From [Actinomadura] parvosata subsp. kistnae (lineage in GTDB: Bacteria > Actinomycetota > Actinomycetes > Streptosporangiales > Streptosporangiaceae): a DNA stretch of 64,000 bases. This document shows, piece after piece, positions 51,735 through 60,329 of the stretch. The number at the start of each line of letters is the position of its first letter. Position 1 is the first letter of the stretch. The notes under the pieces were generated by a model. It was given only the letters and a program-made list of their open reading frames with translations, made no database searches and was not told where the DNA came from. Where the stretch lies: the NCBI RefSeq assembly GCF_900323885.1, contig NZ_OOHJ01000022.1, forward strand, positions 1,364,001-1,428,000. The letters run 5' to 3'. The position numbers and the translations under genes were made by a program.

Positions 51735-52190
51735 TCAGTGCGAGGCGGAGTGGCGGTCGGCGATCCTCGTGAGCAGGGCGATGAGCTGCTCGCGTTCGGC
51801 CGAGGACAGAGGCGTGAGCAGCTCGTCCTGCGCCTGGGACAGCAACCGGTCGAGCTCCTTGAGCCACTGGACGCCCGCCGGCGTGACCGTGATGATGTTG
51901 CGCCGCCGGTCGCCGGGGTCGGGGTTGCGTTCGACGAACTCGCGCTCGGCCAGCTCGTTCACGGTGGCCACGATGTCACTGCGGTCGATGCCGGTGCGCC
52001 GCCCCAGCGCCGCCTGGCTCGCCGGCCCGAACTCCTCCAGCGCCGCCAGCAGCGCGTAGTGGTAGCGGCGCGACCCCGTCTCGGCGAGCGCCTGGTCGAC
52101 GAGCCGGTTGGCGGACATGGCGACCTGGTTGATCAACCGGCTGGGCAGGACGCGCAGCCGCTGCGGGATCGGGTCCTCGGGTTTCTCCAC
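51735..52190 (-). CDS. MarR-family transcription regulator
   Basis: A 151-residue MarR protein with helix-turn-helix QAALGRRTGIDRSDIVATVNELAEREFVER and the wing NPDPGDRRRNIITVTPAG. Start GTG 52190 has GGTGGGG ahead; upstream in-frame codons are within the operator region. It is divergent from the SnoaL-like gene, and the gap has TTGG-N5-CCAA motifs. It probably controls its neighbour and itself. Confidence 0.88.
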   Translation of the reverse strand: MEKPEDPIPQRLRVLPSRLINQVAMSANRLVDQALAETGSRRYHYALLAALEEFGPASQAALGRRTGIDRSDIVATVNELAEREFVERNPDPGDRRRNIITVTPAGVQWLKELDRLLSQAQDELLTPLSSAEREQLIALLTRIADRHSASH

Positions 52191-52203
52191 GCGCCCCACC
52201 GTA

Positions 52204-52268
52204 CCAACCCCATTGGCGCAACCAACAATCTCTTTTATCGTTAGTCGAGCGAACATTGGCCCGACCAA
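52204..52268. promoter_or_regulatory. TTGG-N5-CCAA operator cluster of the MarR/SnoaL pair
   Basis: TTGGCGCAACCAA (52213-52225) and TTGGCCCGACCAA (52256-52268) are 43 bases apart, about four helical turns; a CCAA-N5-TTGG element overlaps at 52204-52216. The repeats cover the promoters of both divergent genes. Confidence 0.6.
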
Positions 52269-52285
52269 CGACACGGGAGAGAGTC

Positions 52286-52732
52286 ATGCCCACCACCACC
52301 GACGACCGCACGGACGTCACCGCGCTCATCTACCGGCTCTACGCGTGCATGGACGAGGGCCGCTTCACCGACCTGCCCGCCCTCTTCGCGGACGAGATCA
52401 GCGTGCGCACCCCCGGCGGCGTCGCCACCGGACGCGACGCCGTCGTGGCCCAGGCCGCCCGCAACCACTCCCCCGAGGAACGCGTCCAGCACTTCGTCCA
52501 CAACCCTCTGGTGGAGGTGGACGGCGACCACGCCACCGTCCGCGCGGACGTCATCGTCACCTTCACCCCGGACAGCACCCCGCAGAGCGTCCCGGAGCCC
52601 CGCTACACCCTGAGCGAACGTTTCCGCTACGAGGCGACCCGCTCCCCCGAAGGCTGGCGCCTGTCGCGCGTCGACGGCACCCCCGTCTGGTCCACCGGCA
52701 CCAGCCGCCGAGCCGCCGCACCCCCGCGCTGA
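52286..52732 (+). CDS. SnoaL-like/NTF2-fold protein
   Basis: A 148-residue small cone-shaped protein of the SnoaL_4 or NTF2-like type. Segments: DVTALIYRLYACMDEGRFTDLPALFADEISVRTPGG, VQHFVHNPLVEVDGDHATVRADVIVTF and SERFRYEATRSPEGWRLSRVDG. Such proteins are isomerases, hydrolases or ligand binders. ATG 52286 has GGGAGAGAG ahead. MarR likely controls it. The substrate is unknown. Confidence 0.86.
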   Translation: MPTTTDDRTDVTALIYRLYACMDEGRFTDLPALFADEISVRTPGGVATGRDAVVAQAARNHSPEERVQHFVHNPLVEVDGDHATVRADVIVTFTPDSTPQSVPEPRYTLSERFRYEATRSPEGWRLSRVDGTPVWSTGTSRRAAAPPR

Positions 52733-52735
52733 CGC

Positions 52736-53290
52736 TCAGGCGTACCGCTCGGTGTACTCCTCGACCGTCATCCCGAACAGCACCTCGTCGTCATAGCGGC
52801 CGTTGGCGAAGTGGCTCCTGCGCCGGCGCCCCTCCTCCACGAACCCGAGCCGCCGGTGCAGCGCCAGCGACGCCTCGTTCGAGCCGTACACCCAGGCTTC
52901 GGCCTTCTGGAAGCGCCGCTCGAAGAACATGTACCGCAGGAGCAGCACGACCGCCTCGCTGGCGTACCCCTTGCGGTGGTGCGGGGTGCCGACGGAGATC
53001 CCGTACGCGAAGGTGCCGTGCACCCGGTCCACCTGGTGCGTGTTGAGCGACCCGACCGGCGCGTTGTCGTGCTTGCTCGCGATGACGAGGGAGAACTCGT
53101 CGAGGTCCGGCTCCTCCTCGGCGCTCTCGGCCAGCTCCTTCTTCATCCGGGCGACCGACGTCGGCGGGGCCAGCCGCCAGCCGTTCCTGATGGCGTCGGA
53201 ATCCTCCTCGAAGGCGTGGAACGCCTCCCAGTCCTCGGGCTCCCTGCCACGCAGCCGTACCCGTTCTCCCACCCAAGCGGACGATGTCAT
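52736..53290 (-). CDS. RimJ/RimL-type GNAT acetyltransferase
   Basis: A 184-residue acetyltransferase: VRLRGREPEDWEAFHAF start, GISVGTPHHRKGYASEAVVLLLRYMFFERRFQKAEAWVYGSNEASLALHRRLGFVEEGRRR containing the acetyl-CoA loop HHRKGYASEA. It modifies amines or peptides; the target is unknown. ATG 53290 starts the fold; the longer in-frame start at 53380 would be in GC-rich leader. It lies alone between the SnoaL-like gene and the ATPase. Confidence 0.85.
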   Translation of the reverse strand: MTSSAWVGERVRLRGREPEDWEAFHAFEEDSDAIRNGWRLAPPTSVARMKKELAESAEEEPDLDEFSLVIASKHDNAPVGSLNTHQVDRVHGTFAYGISVGTPHHRKGYASEAVVLLLRYMFFERRFQKAEAWVYGSNEASLALHRRLGFVEEGRRRRSHFANGRYDDEVLFGMTVEEYTERYA

Positions 53291-53407
53291 GTCAGGCAGC
53301 CAAGCAGACCAGGCAAAAGCTCCGCGAACGATTTTCGGCCCGGCCCGGACTGGCCCGGATCGGGCCGGAGCGGTCGCCATCGAGTTCAGGAGACGGATGT
53401 GCGTTCG

Positions 53408-55006
53408 TCAAACCCGCAGGACGGTGACCTGCCGGCCGGACGGCGTGGCCGCCTGCTCGAAACCGCCCCGCTCCTTCCACGGCGGCGCCTCCGGGCGCCG
53501 ATCGAAGATCACCAGTACGCCGGCCGGCAGAGTGAGCCGGTCCAGGTACCTGTCGAGCTGGGCGAGCCCGTCGGGCATGGGGTCGTTCTCGCCCGCTCGC
53601 CAGACTTTCAGCTCCATGGCCTCGCGCTGCACCAGCCGGTCCCCGTCGGGGCCGGTGTAGGGCCAGCGGACCAGCACGTCCAGGCGCTTGGTGCCGGCCG
53701 CGTACTCGCGGTCGAGCTGGCCGCCGCCGTTGACGAGGCGGTGCAGGAAGGCCATGAGGATGATCTGGCAGGCGGCCTCGTGGTAGCCCTCCTGCCGGAT
53801 GAGCACCTCACCGTGCTCGCGCCAGAACACCACGAACTCCTCCAGCAGGCGCGGCAGGTCGAACCGGCCGTCCGGCAGCACGAAGCTGTGCGGATCGGCT
53901 CGCACGAACCGCTCCGCGCGATCGCCAAGGATCCGGAACAGCACTTCACGGTAGATCGGGTTGGCGATCTTCAGGTCCCTGGTGCTCCGGATGAGACCCA
54001 GGTCGTGGACATAGGAGACGTCGTCGTCGAAGGCGGTGTCCGTGTGCGGCCACGTTCCCGCCATGATCGGGGCGATCACCCGTTCCACCCGCGGCTCACG
54101 CAGCCGCGCCGCCAAGGCGTCCAGGTGGGTGGCTCGCGCCCGGATCAACCGTTCCTTGGCCTCTTCCACGTGGTCGCCGGTGATGGAGCCGCTCACTCTC
54201 ATCTTGGTGATGACCTCACGCGCGAGGGCGTTGACCAGCCACGGCTGTCCCTGCGTCAGCTCGAAGACCCGCTCCACCGCCTCCTTGGTGAACTCCTGGC
54301 CGGTCGCCTCGGTGTGCTGGCCGTACAGCTCGGCGATCTCGTCGGCGGTGAAGTCACCCAAGCGCAGCGACTCGGCGACGATGTTGAACGGGCTGGCCGG
54401 GTTCGACCCCTCGGAGCCACCGCCCGAGGCGACCTTGTAGTCACGCAGGTCGCGCAGCCCGCACAGCACCACGGACGCAGGGAACGGATAGCCGTTGTGC
54501 CGCTTGTTGTGGCCGTCACGAAGCTGGCTGAGGATGCTCACCATGCTGTTGCCCTGAAGAGCGTCGATCTCATCGAGGAACAGCACCACCCGGCGCGGGC
54601 AGCGCCGGCACCACTCCCGCAGCGCCGCACCGAACCGGCTACCCGGGGTGACCCGCGGCCAGGAACGCGGCGGTCGCAGCTTCTTCGGCCAGCCCGACAG
54701 ATCGACCGCCTCTCGAAGGGAGTCCAGCAGAAGCGACTCCACAGCGCCGTAGTCGTCGCCGGCCGCCTTGACACGCTCGCAGGAGACCGTCAGGGCGGCG
54801 ACGGCACCTTCGGCGGTCAGCTCCGAGGCCAGGGTGTCCAGCACGGTTGTCTTCCCTGTTTGCCTGGGCGCGTGCAGCACGAAGTAGCGATCCATGTCGA
54901 TGAGCTCCCGTGCCGCGGGGAGCCTCTGCGTGGGCGGCAGCATGTAGTGCTGTTGCGGGCTGCATGGGCCGGTGGTATTAAAATACCTCGCTCGTTGTGG
55001 CTGCAC
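53408..55006 (-). CDS. AAA-family ATPase with a PD-(D/E)XK-like C-terminus
   Basis: A 532-residue protein. N-terminal FNTTGPCSPQQHYMLPP is a conserved start of this family, so the start is near 55006 (GTG). The P-loop is HAPRQTGKTT, Walker B is VLFLDEIDAL, and a winged-helix-like region follows. At the C-terminus KRLDVLVRWPY...REAMELKVW matches the D and ExK residues of PD-(D/E)XK nucleases, with LAQLDRYLDRL after it. Members of the AAA_14/PDDEXK group occur as lone genes, perhaps as defence or mobile-element proteins. No ribosome site is visible. Confidence 0.75.
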   Translation of the reverse strand: MQPQRARYFNTTGPCSPQQHYMLPPTQRLPAARELIDMDRYFVLHAPRQTGKTTVLDTLASELTAEGAVAALTVSCERVKAAGDDYGAVESLLLDSLREAVDLSGWPKKLRPPRSWPRVTPGSRFGAALREWCRRCPRRVVLFLDEIDALQGNSMVSILSQLRDGHNKRHNGYPFPASVVLCGLRDLRDYKVASGGGSEGSNPASPFNIVAESLRLGDFTADEIAELYGQHTEATGQEFTKEAVERVFELTQGQPWLVNALAREVITKMRVSGSITGDHVEEAKERLIRARATHLDALAARLREPRVERVIAPIMAGTWPHTDTAFDDDVSYVHDLGLIRSTRDLKIANPIYREVLFRILGDRAERFVRADPHSFVLPDGRFDLPRLLEEFVVFWREHGEVLIRQEGYHEAACQIILMAFLHRLVNGGGQLDREYAAGTKRLDVLVRWPYTGPDGDRLVQREAMELKVWRAGENDPMPDGLAQLDRYLDRLTLPAGVLVIFDRRPEAPPWKERGGFEQAATPSGRQVTVLRV

Positions 55007-55012
55007 GGTCAC

Positions 55013-55340
55013 AGTGTGCCATCGCTGTGGTCTGGTTGTCCGGGAACGAGGAAAGCCCGTCTGCGGTATGCGTGCTCCGGTGTCTCGGCGGCTTCTGGCG
55101 GGCGATAGCTGCGCAGGCGCGAGCCTGCGCCTGGGAGGGCGGCTGAGCGGAGCGAAGACCTTCAGGGGTCGGGGCTTGGCCCGACTGGGGGGAGCGGCTG
55201 AGCCCTCGCGCGCGAAGCGCCCCCTGCGATGACCTTGCGCGTCGAAGGCGCGCCTGGGAGGGCGCCCTCGCGGAGCGAGGACCGGTCGGGGTGGGCTCCC
55301 GACGGCCTGCCATCCCATCGGGCAACGGGTGGGGGCGGGG
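55013..55340. other. GC-rich gap with short repeats and hairpins
   Basis: No gene is seen. GCGCAGGC-GCGA-GCCTGCGC (55111-55130) is a perfect stem with a GNRA loop. The block GCCTGGGAGGGC occurs at about 55129 and again near 55251, each followed by a GAGCGAAG/GAGCGAGG motif. These may be relics of REP-like elements. Confidence 0.45.
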
Positions 55341-56255
55341 TTAGTCGGTGAAGGTCCAGGGGAGGTGGGCCAGGGCGGCGTCGGCGTAGTGGCGGGGGCC
55401 GGTGCTCAAGCCGTACGCCAGGTCTTCGATCAGGGCGCAGCGGGCGTAGAAGAGGATGCGGGCTCGGTCCTGCTTCGTCACCGGGAACTCGTAGTGGGTC
55501 AGGGTGCGGGTGAAGAGGTCGGGGCCGAGGTCGCGGTAGATCAGGGCGAAGTCGTGGGCGGGGTCGGTGATGGCGGCGTCCGTCCAGTCGATGATGCCGG
55601 TGATCGTGCCTGTCTGCGGGTCCACCAGGATGTGTTCGGCGCCCAGGTCGTTGTGGCAGAAGCGGAGGGACGGGGGTTCGTCGGGTGGGGCTTCCGACAG
55701 GAAGTGCTCCACCAGGCTGCGGTGTTGCTCCGGGACGTGGGGGGCGACGTCCTGGTAGTCGAGGGCGGCGTCCTGGAGGAGCGTCGGGGCGGGGTAGACG
55801 TCCAGCGGGGCCAGGTCGCGCATGGTGCCGGGGATGGCTCCGTGGATGGCGCTCAGGAAGGTGCCCAATTGTTCCGCCAGGGGGGCGGGGTCCAGGGTGC
55901 CGCCGACCCCATGATGGTGGGGGTGGTCGGGGTCGCCGGGCTGATGGTTGTCGTGCAGGTGGTGGTTGAGGGGGGTGCCGGGGAGTTTGCGGTACGCGAT
56001 GGTGCCGGTCTCGTCGTCGGCGAAGACCACCTCGGGGACGGGGAGGGGGGACAGCTCCCTGACGGCCGCCAGTCGGGCGACCTCCTGCCGGTTGGCCTGC
56101 GGGTCCGCCACTCTGCTCCGTCGTACGAGCAGCTCGTCGTTGACCTCGTACACGAAGTTGTCGAGGCCGTGGCCGAGCCGGTTGACGGTGCGTACCCGGT
56201 AGTCGGGCAAGTGGCGGGCCAGCAACGCGCGGATGTCGCCAGTCACATTCCGCAC
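55341..56255 (-). CDS. Aminoglycoside phosphotransferase-like kinase
   Basis: A 304-residue APH-fold kinase: RLGHGLDNFVYEVNDELLVRR (nucleotide loop), RFCHNDLGAEHILVDPQTG (catalytic HND), IDWTDAAITDPAHDF (metal DW.D). A His/Asp-rich insert near residues 105-120 (HHLHDNHQPGDPDHPHHHG) is unusual. It may phosphorylate an antibiotic, a sugar or a metabolite. Starts GTG 56255 and GTG 56246 are both possible. It stands between the repeated gap and the ABC transporter genes. Confidence 0.84.
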   Translation of the reverse strand: MRNVTGDIRALLARHLPDYRVRTVNRLGHGLDNFVYEVNDELLVRRSRVADPQANRQEVARLAAVRELSPLPVPEVVFADDETGTIAYRKLPGTPLNHHLHDNHQPGDPDHPHHHGVGGTLDPAPLAEQLGTFLSAIHGAIPGTMRDLAPLDVYPAPTLLQDAALDYQDVAPHVPEQHRSLVEHFLSEAPPDEPPSLRFCHNDLGAEHILVDPQTGTITGIIDWTDAAITDPAHDFALIYRDLGPDLFTRTLTHYEFPVTKQDRARILFYARCALIEDLAYGLSTGPRHYADAALAHLPWTFTD

Positions 56256-56277
56256 CCTAAGCCGGAGTCGTCCGGCA

Positions 56278-56331
56278 TGCGACCCGTTTGAGCACTCGAG
56301 CGGTATGAGCGTGCGACCCGTTTGAGTGCTC
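56278..56331. repeat. 20-bp direct repeat between kinase and permease genes
   Basis: TGCGACCCGTTTGAGCACTC at 56278-56297 and TGCGACCCGTTTGAGTGCTC at 56312-56331. Period 34. It may be a hairpin or protein site. Confidence 0.7.
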
Positions 56332-56337
56332 TGAGAG

Positions 56338-57255
56338 CTACTTGAGCGCTCCCGAAGTGAGGCCGGACTGGATCTGGCGTTGGAAGACGGTGTAGACGAT
56401 CAGCATGGGCAGGATGGCGAGGGTGAGGGCGGCGAACAGGGCGGACCAGTCCTGGTCGTAGCCGGCGGCGGTGGAGATGTCGGCGATGCCCATGGTGAGC
56501 ACCCATTTGTCGCGTTCCTGGAGGAGGATCAGCGGGAGCTGGTACTGGTTCCATTGGCCCAGGACGTTGAAGATCGTGATGCTGATGATGCCGGGCCTGG
56601 CCATGGGCAGCATGATCTGGAAGAACACGCGGGTGTGGGAGGCGCCGTCCACCATGGCGGCCTCTCCCACGGCGGTCGGCAGGGTGCGGAAGAAGGCCGA
56701 CAGGAAGAAGATGGTGAAGGGCATCGAGTACGCGATGTAGACGAGGACGACCCCGGCGTGCGTGTTCAGGCCGATGTACGGGCCGACCACGGGGATGGTG
56801 CCCATGTTCTGGACGACGAAGAACAGCGGGGTCAGCGCCAGGTAGACGGGGAAGGCCAGGCCGGAGACGAACAGCAGGTAGATGGCGCGGTTGCCGCGGA
56901 AGGGGTAGCGGGCCAGCACGTACGCCGCCATCGACCCGATGAGCATGGTCCCGAAGGTGCTGAAGGACACGACGATGACGCTGTTGAGCATGTACTGCCC
57001 GATGTGCGCCTGCTCCCAGGCCCGGGCGAAGTTGTCCCAGCGCAGCATGGCCGGCAAAGACCAGGCGTCGCCGAAGATCTCGTCCTCGCTCTTGACCGAG
57101 GCCAGGAACGTCCACAGGATCGGGACCATCACGAGCAGGGTCCAGATGAGCAGGGCCACGTGCGTGAGCACGCCGAGGGGGCCGAGGCGGCGCTTGCGTT
57201 CGTCGCGGGCGATCTTCCGCGAGTTCGCGGCCGTCCACGAGATCATCGTTGTCAT
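56338..57255 (-). CDS. Sugar ABC transporter permease (MalG-type)
   Basis: A 305-residue inner-membrane component of a carbohydrate importer. Six membrane segments are visible. The EAA loop is VGEAAMVDGASHTRVFFQIMLPMARPG, with the Gly-containing helix for the ATPase contact. It is the last gene of the run binding protein-permease-permease and overlaps its upstream neighbour by one base. An ATPase gene is missing; such importers often share an MsiK-type ATPase encoded elsewhere. Ligand probably amino sugar (see the binding protein). Confidence 0.9.
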   Translation of the reverse strand: MTTMISWTAANSRKIARDERKRRLGPLGVLTHVALLIWTLLVMVPILWTFLASVKSEDEIFGDAWSLPAMLRWDNFARAWEQAHIGQYMLNSVIVVSFSTFGTMLIGSMAAYVLARYPFRGNRAIYLLFVSGLAFPVYLALTPLFFVVQNMGTIPVVGPYIGLNTHAGVVLVYIAYSMPFTIFFLSAFFRTLPTAVGEAAMVDGASHTRVFFQIMLPMARPGIISITIFNVLGQWNQYQLPLILLQERDKWVLTMGIADISTAAGYDQDWSALFAALTLAILPMLIVYTVFQRQIQSGLTSGALK

Positions 57256-58166
57256 CAGTACTCGATTCGTTCGCGCCGGGACAGCCGCAGCGACAGGATC
57301 GCGAAGCCGACGGTGAAGAAGAACATCACCACGCCGAGCGCGGAGGCGTAGCCGAAGCGGAAGTGCTCGAAGGCGTTGCGGTAGATCTCGGCGGCCATGA
57401 CGGTGGTGGAGCGGTCGGGGCCGCCATGTTGGAGGGTCATCACCCAGACGATGGCGAACACGTCGAGGGCGAGGATGCCGAGGTAGACCCAGGCGGTCTG
57501 GACGGTGTCCCAGAGCAGCGGCAGCGTGATGCGGAAGAACAGGCTGACGCGGCTGGCGCCGTCGATCTGCGCGGCCTCGAACATGTCCTTGGGGATGGAG
57601 GCGAGGCCGGCGGAGAAGAGCACGACGTAGAAGCCGACCGCCTGCCACACCATGACGCCGAGCACCGACCAGAACGCGATGTCGGTGTCGGACAGGAACC
57701 CGACGGGGCCGAGCCCGAGCGCCATGAGGGGGCCGTTCAGCATGCCGCTGGCGTCGGGCCGGAACACCTGCTGGAACAGCACCGCCACCACGGCGACGGC
57801 CAGCACCTGCGGGAAGAAGAACACGACCCGGTAGAACTTCGAGCCGCGGATGCCGGTCACGCCCTGCGCCCCGCCGACGTTGAGCAGGAAGGCGAAGAAC
57901 AGGGCGATGACGATCGTGATCAGCGGCAGCAGCACGAGCAGCGCCGCGTTGTGGGTGACGGCCTTCCAGAAGACGGTGTCGTTGAAGAGCCGGACGAAGT
58001 TGTCCAGGCCGATGAACCTGGGGGTGGCCGTCACGCCGCGCCAGTCGGTCATGGCGATGTAGAACGCCTGGATGTACGGGGCGATCACGTACACCAGGTA
58101 GAGAATCACCGGGGCTGCCAGGAACGAGGTGATGAACAGCCCGCGGCGATACCTGTTGAAGAACAT
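57255..58166 (-). CDS. Sugar ABC transporter permease (MalF-type)
   Basis: A 303-residue permease with six or seven membrane segments. N-terminal FLAAPVILYLVYVIAPYIQAFYIAMTDW is the family start; the EAA loop is KDMFEAAQIDGASRVSLFFRITLPLLW. It overlaps the next permease by one base and begins in the stop codon of the binding-protein gene. With the other permease it forms the channel of an amino-sugar or oligosaccharide importer. Confidence 0.9.
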   Translation of the reverse strand: MFFNRYRRGLFITSFLAAPVILYLVYVIAPYIQAFYIAMTDWRGVTATPRFIGLDNFVRLFNDTVFWKAVTHNAALLVLLPLITIVIALFFAFLLNVGGAQGVTGIRGSKFYRVVFFFPQVLAVAVVAVLFQQVFRPDASGMLNGPLMALGLGPVGFLSDTDIAFWSVLGVMVWQAVGFYVVLFSAGLASIPKDMFEAAQIDGASRVSLFFRITLPLLWDTVQTAWVYLGILALDVFAIVWVMTLQHGGPDRSTTVMAAEIYRNAFEHFRFGYASALGVVMFFFTVGFAILSLRLSRRERIEY

Positions 58167-59575
58167 CAGCGCTTGAACTTCTTGATCGAGGAGTCGTTCT
58201 TGATCTCGTCGGCCTTCTTCTGGAGACGTTCGAGGTACTTGTCGGCGGTCAGGCCGCCGGACATGAGCTCGCCGGTGGCGGCGACGGCCTCGTCCTTCAG
58301 GGGGCCGTACCAGTTGTTCCACCGGTAGTAGACGGCGTTCGCGCCGGCGGCGGCGACCGCCTTGGAGGCGCTGGTGACGCCCGGGGAGATGTCGCGGCCC
58401 TCGGTGGCGCCCTTGACGACGGTCAGGGTGCGGACGAGCTCGCTGAAGTCGCCGGCCGCCTTCTTCGACAGCATGGCCCGCAGGTACTCCATGCCGGCCT
58501 GCGGGTGGCCGCTCCTGGCGGAGACGATGAAGTTCTCGCCGGGCTGGGTGTGCAGGGCGCCGTACGGGAGCTTGTCGGAGCCGGTGACGTCGGGGATGGG
58601 GAACATGCCGTACTCGAAGTCGGCGGGGGTGGTGGTCTTCTGCTCGTTCTCCAGCCAGGAGCCGGAGGGCAGCATGGCCACCTTGTACTTGTTCTGGGCG
58701 GTCTGGGTCTGGACGTGGTCGAGGCCGGTGGTGCCCTCCATGAGGTACTTCGCCCCGACCTCGGCCCAGGCCGCGGCGGCGGTCTTCATGGCCTCGGTGG
58801 TCCAGGCGCCGTCCTCGAGGTTGTCGATGTTGACCAGCACCTCGTTGCCGCCGATCTTCGCGGCCATGGTGAGCAGCGGCTCGTACAGGTATTGGGGGAA
58901 CTTGCCGGCGTAGGTGAACGGCGCCATCTTGCCGGACTTCTTGATGGTCTCGCACAGGGCGAGGAACTCGTCCCAGGTCTTGGGGATCTGCCAGTCGTTG
59001 TCCCGGAAGACCTTCTGCGAGTACCAGATGCCGTGGATGTAGTTGACGTAGCCGAGGACGCTGAACTTGCCGTCATAGGTGCCGATGTCGATGACGGACT
59101 GGTCGATGGTGTCCCTGACCTTGACGTTCGGGTCGTCCCAGCTCGGGGCGTCCAGCAGCGGGGTGAGGTCCTGGAGCTGGCCGTCCTGGGACAGGGCGCC
59201 GAAGTCCATGAAGTTGGCGCCGGAGTTGTCGATCACCTCGGGCGGGTTGCCGCCGGCGAAGCGCGGCTGCAGGACCTTGGTGATCTCCTTGGTGGCGTTG
59301 TGCTTGATCTCGACGCCGGAGTACTTCGACTTGAACAGCGGCTCGTGGATGTTCTTGGCGTAGTCCTGGCCGAAGCCGCCGTCGAAGATCCAGATCTCGA
59401 GTGGTTTGGTGCCGACGCCGAACGGGTTGGCCGCGCTGGTCGCGGCCGGGGCGGCCGAGCTCGTGGCGGCGGGCGGCGCCGCCGGCGTGGCGCACGCGGC
59501 GAGCGCGCCCGCGACGGGCACGAGCGCGGCGCCGCGCAGGAGTTCGCGCCTGCTGATATGGGGGGTGTGAGGCAT
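58166..59575 (-). CDS. Sugar-binding lipoprotein (NgcE-like)
   Basis: A 469-residue extracellular solute-binding protein. It has a Tat motif and lipobox: SRRELLRGAALVPVAGALAAC with Cys as the lipid anchor. Mature parts resemble the NgcE family for GlcNAc/chitobiose: EIWIFDGGFGQDYAK, NPPEVIDNSGANFMDF, GYVNYIHGIWYSQKVF and YYRWNNWYGPLKDE. ATG 59575 has AGGAG ahead. It starts the leftward uptake operon; the SIS, RpiR and kinase genes nearby support an amino sugar as substrate, but the ligand is inferred. Confidence 0.85.
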   Translation of the reverse strand: MPHTPHISRRELLRGAALVPVAGALAACATPAAPPAATSSAAPAATSAANPFGVGTKPLEIWIFDGGFGQDYAKNIHEPLFKSKYSGVEIKHNATKEITKVLQPRFAGGNPPEVIDNSGANFMDFGALSQDGQLQDLTPLLDAPSWDDPNVKVRDTIDQSVIDIGTYDGKFSVLGYVNYIHGIWYSQKVFRDNDWQIPKTWDEFLALCETIKKSGKMAPFTYAGKFPQYLYEPLLTMAAKIGGNEVLVNIDNLEDGAWTTEAMKTAAAAWAEVGAKYLMEGTTGLDHVQTQTAQNKYKVAMLPSGSWLENEQKTTTPADFEYGMFPIPDVTGSDKLPYGALHTQPGENFIVSARSGHPQAGMEYLRAMLSKKAAGDFSELVRTLTVVKGATEGRDISPGVTSASKAVAAAGANAVYYRWNNWYGPLKDEAVAATGELMSGGLTADKYLERLQKKADEIKNDSSIKKFKR

Positions 59576-59594
59576 GATGGTTACTCCTGACCTT

Positions 59595-60329
59595 TCATTT
59601 TCCGCGTCTGATGCGCCCTGCGTAGCGGCTCTCCAGGGCTTTGTTGTGCTCATCGCCGCCGGTCACGTTGACCGACAGGTAGACGGGAGGCGTCTCGCCG
59701 AGCGCGACGAGCGCGTCCACCGCCTCGGTGACCACGAGTTGCGCGAGCAACGCCGAGGTGATCGTGGAAACCGCACCGTAGCTGCCGCCGCCGGGCAGGT
59801 CGAGGATGGCGTCGCCGTACGGCGCGCCGTTGTCGAGCACGACGTCGGCGAGGTCGAGCAGCTTGCCGCCCGACGGGTGGCGGGAGGTCATGCGGGTGCT
59901 GTGCGCGACCGAGGTGATCGCGATCAGCGGGTGGCCCTGGTCCTTGACGATCCTGGCCAGCTCGACGACCGCGCCGTTCACGCCGGAGCTGGAGACCAGC
60001 ACGAACACGTCCTCGGGCGCGACCGGCGCCAGGTCGTAGATCTGCCGCGCGATGGCCGGGTCCCGCTCCAGCTCCGGGGTGAGCACGCTCGGGGGCTGAC
60101 CGCCGTACAGGACGAGGTCCCTGGGGCTGAGGCGGTTGCTCGGGACGAGCCCGCCCGCGCGGCCGGCGATCTCCATGGCGATGGCCTCGGAGTGGCCGGA
60201 GCCGAAAGCGTTTACGACACCGCCCGCCCTGATGGCCGCGACGAACAGCGCCGCCGCGCGGGTGACCGGCTCGGCCTGGCTCTCCGCGACCTGGCGGGCC
60301 AGCTCCAGGACCTTGGTTGCGTACGTCAT
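59595..60329 (-). CDS. SIS-domain sugar-phosphate protein
   Basis: A 244-residue sugar isomerase-fold protein. Motifs: VNAFGSGHSEAIAMEIAGRAGGL (phosphosugar loop), VFVLVSSSGVNGAVVELARIVKDQGHPLIAITS and GGSYGAVSTITSALLAQL. It may isomerise or hydrolyse an amino-sugar phosphate. It begins in the stop codon of the RpiR regulator gene (ATGA) and ends 20 bases ahead of the binding-protein gene, so the regulator, SIS and transporter genes form one operon. Confidence 0.86.
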   Translation of the reverse strand: MTYATKVLELARQVAESQAEPVTRAAALFVAAIRAGGVVNAFGSGHSEAIAMEIAGRAGGLVPSNRLSPRDLVLYGGQPPSVLTPELERDPAIARQIYDLAPVAPEDVFVLVSSSGVNGAVVELARIVKDQGHPLIAITSVAHSTRMTSRHPSGGKLLDLADVVLDNGAPYGDAILDLPGGGSYGAVSTITSALLAQLVVTEAVDALVALGETPPVYLSVNVTGGDEHNKALESRYAGRIRRGK

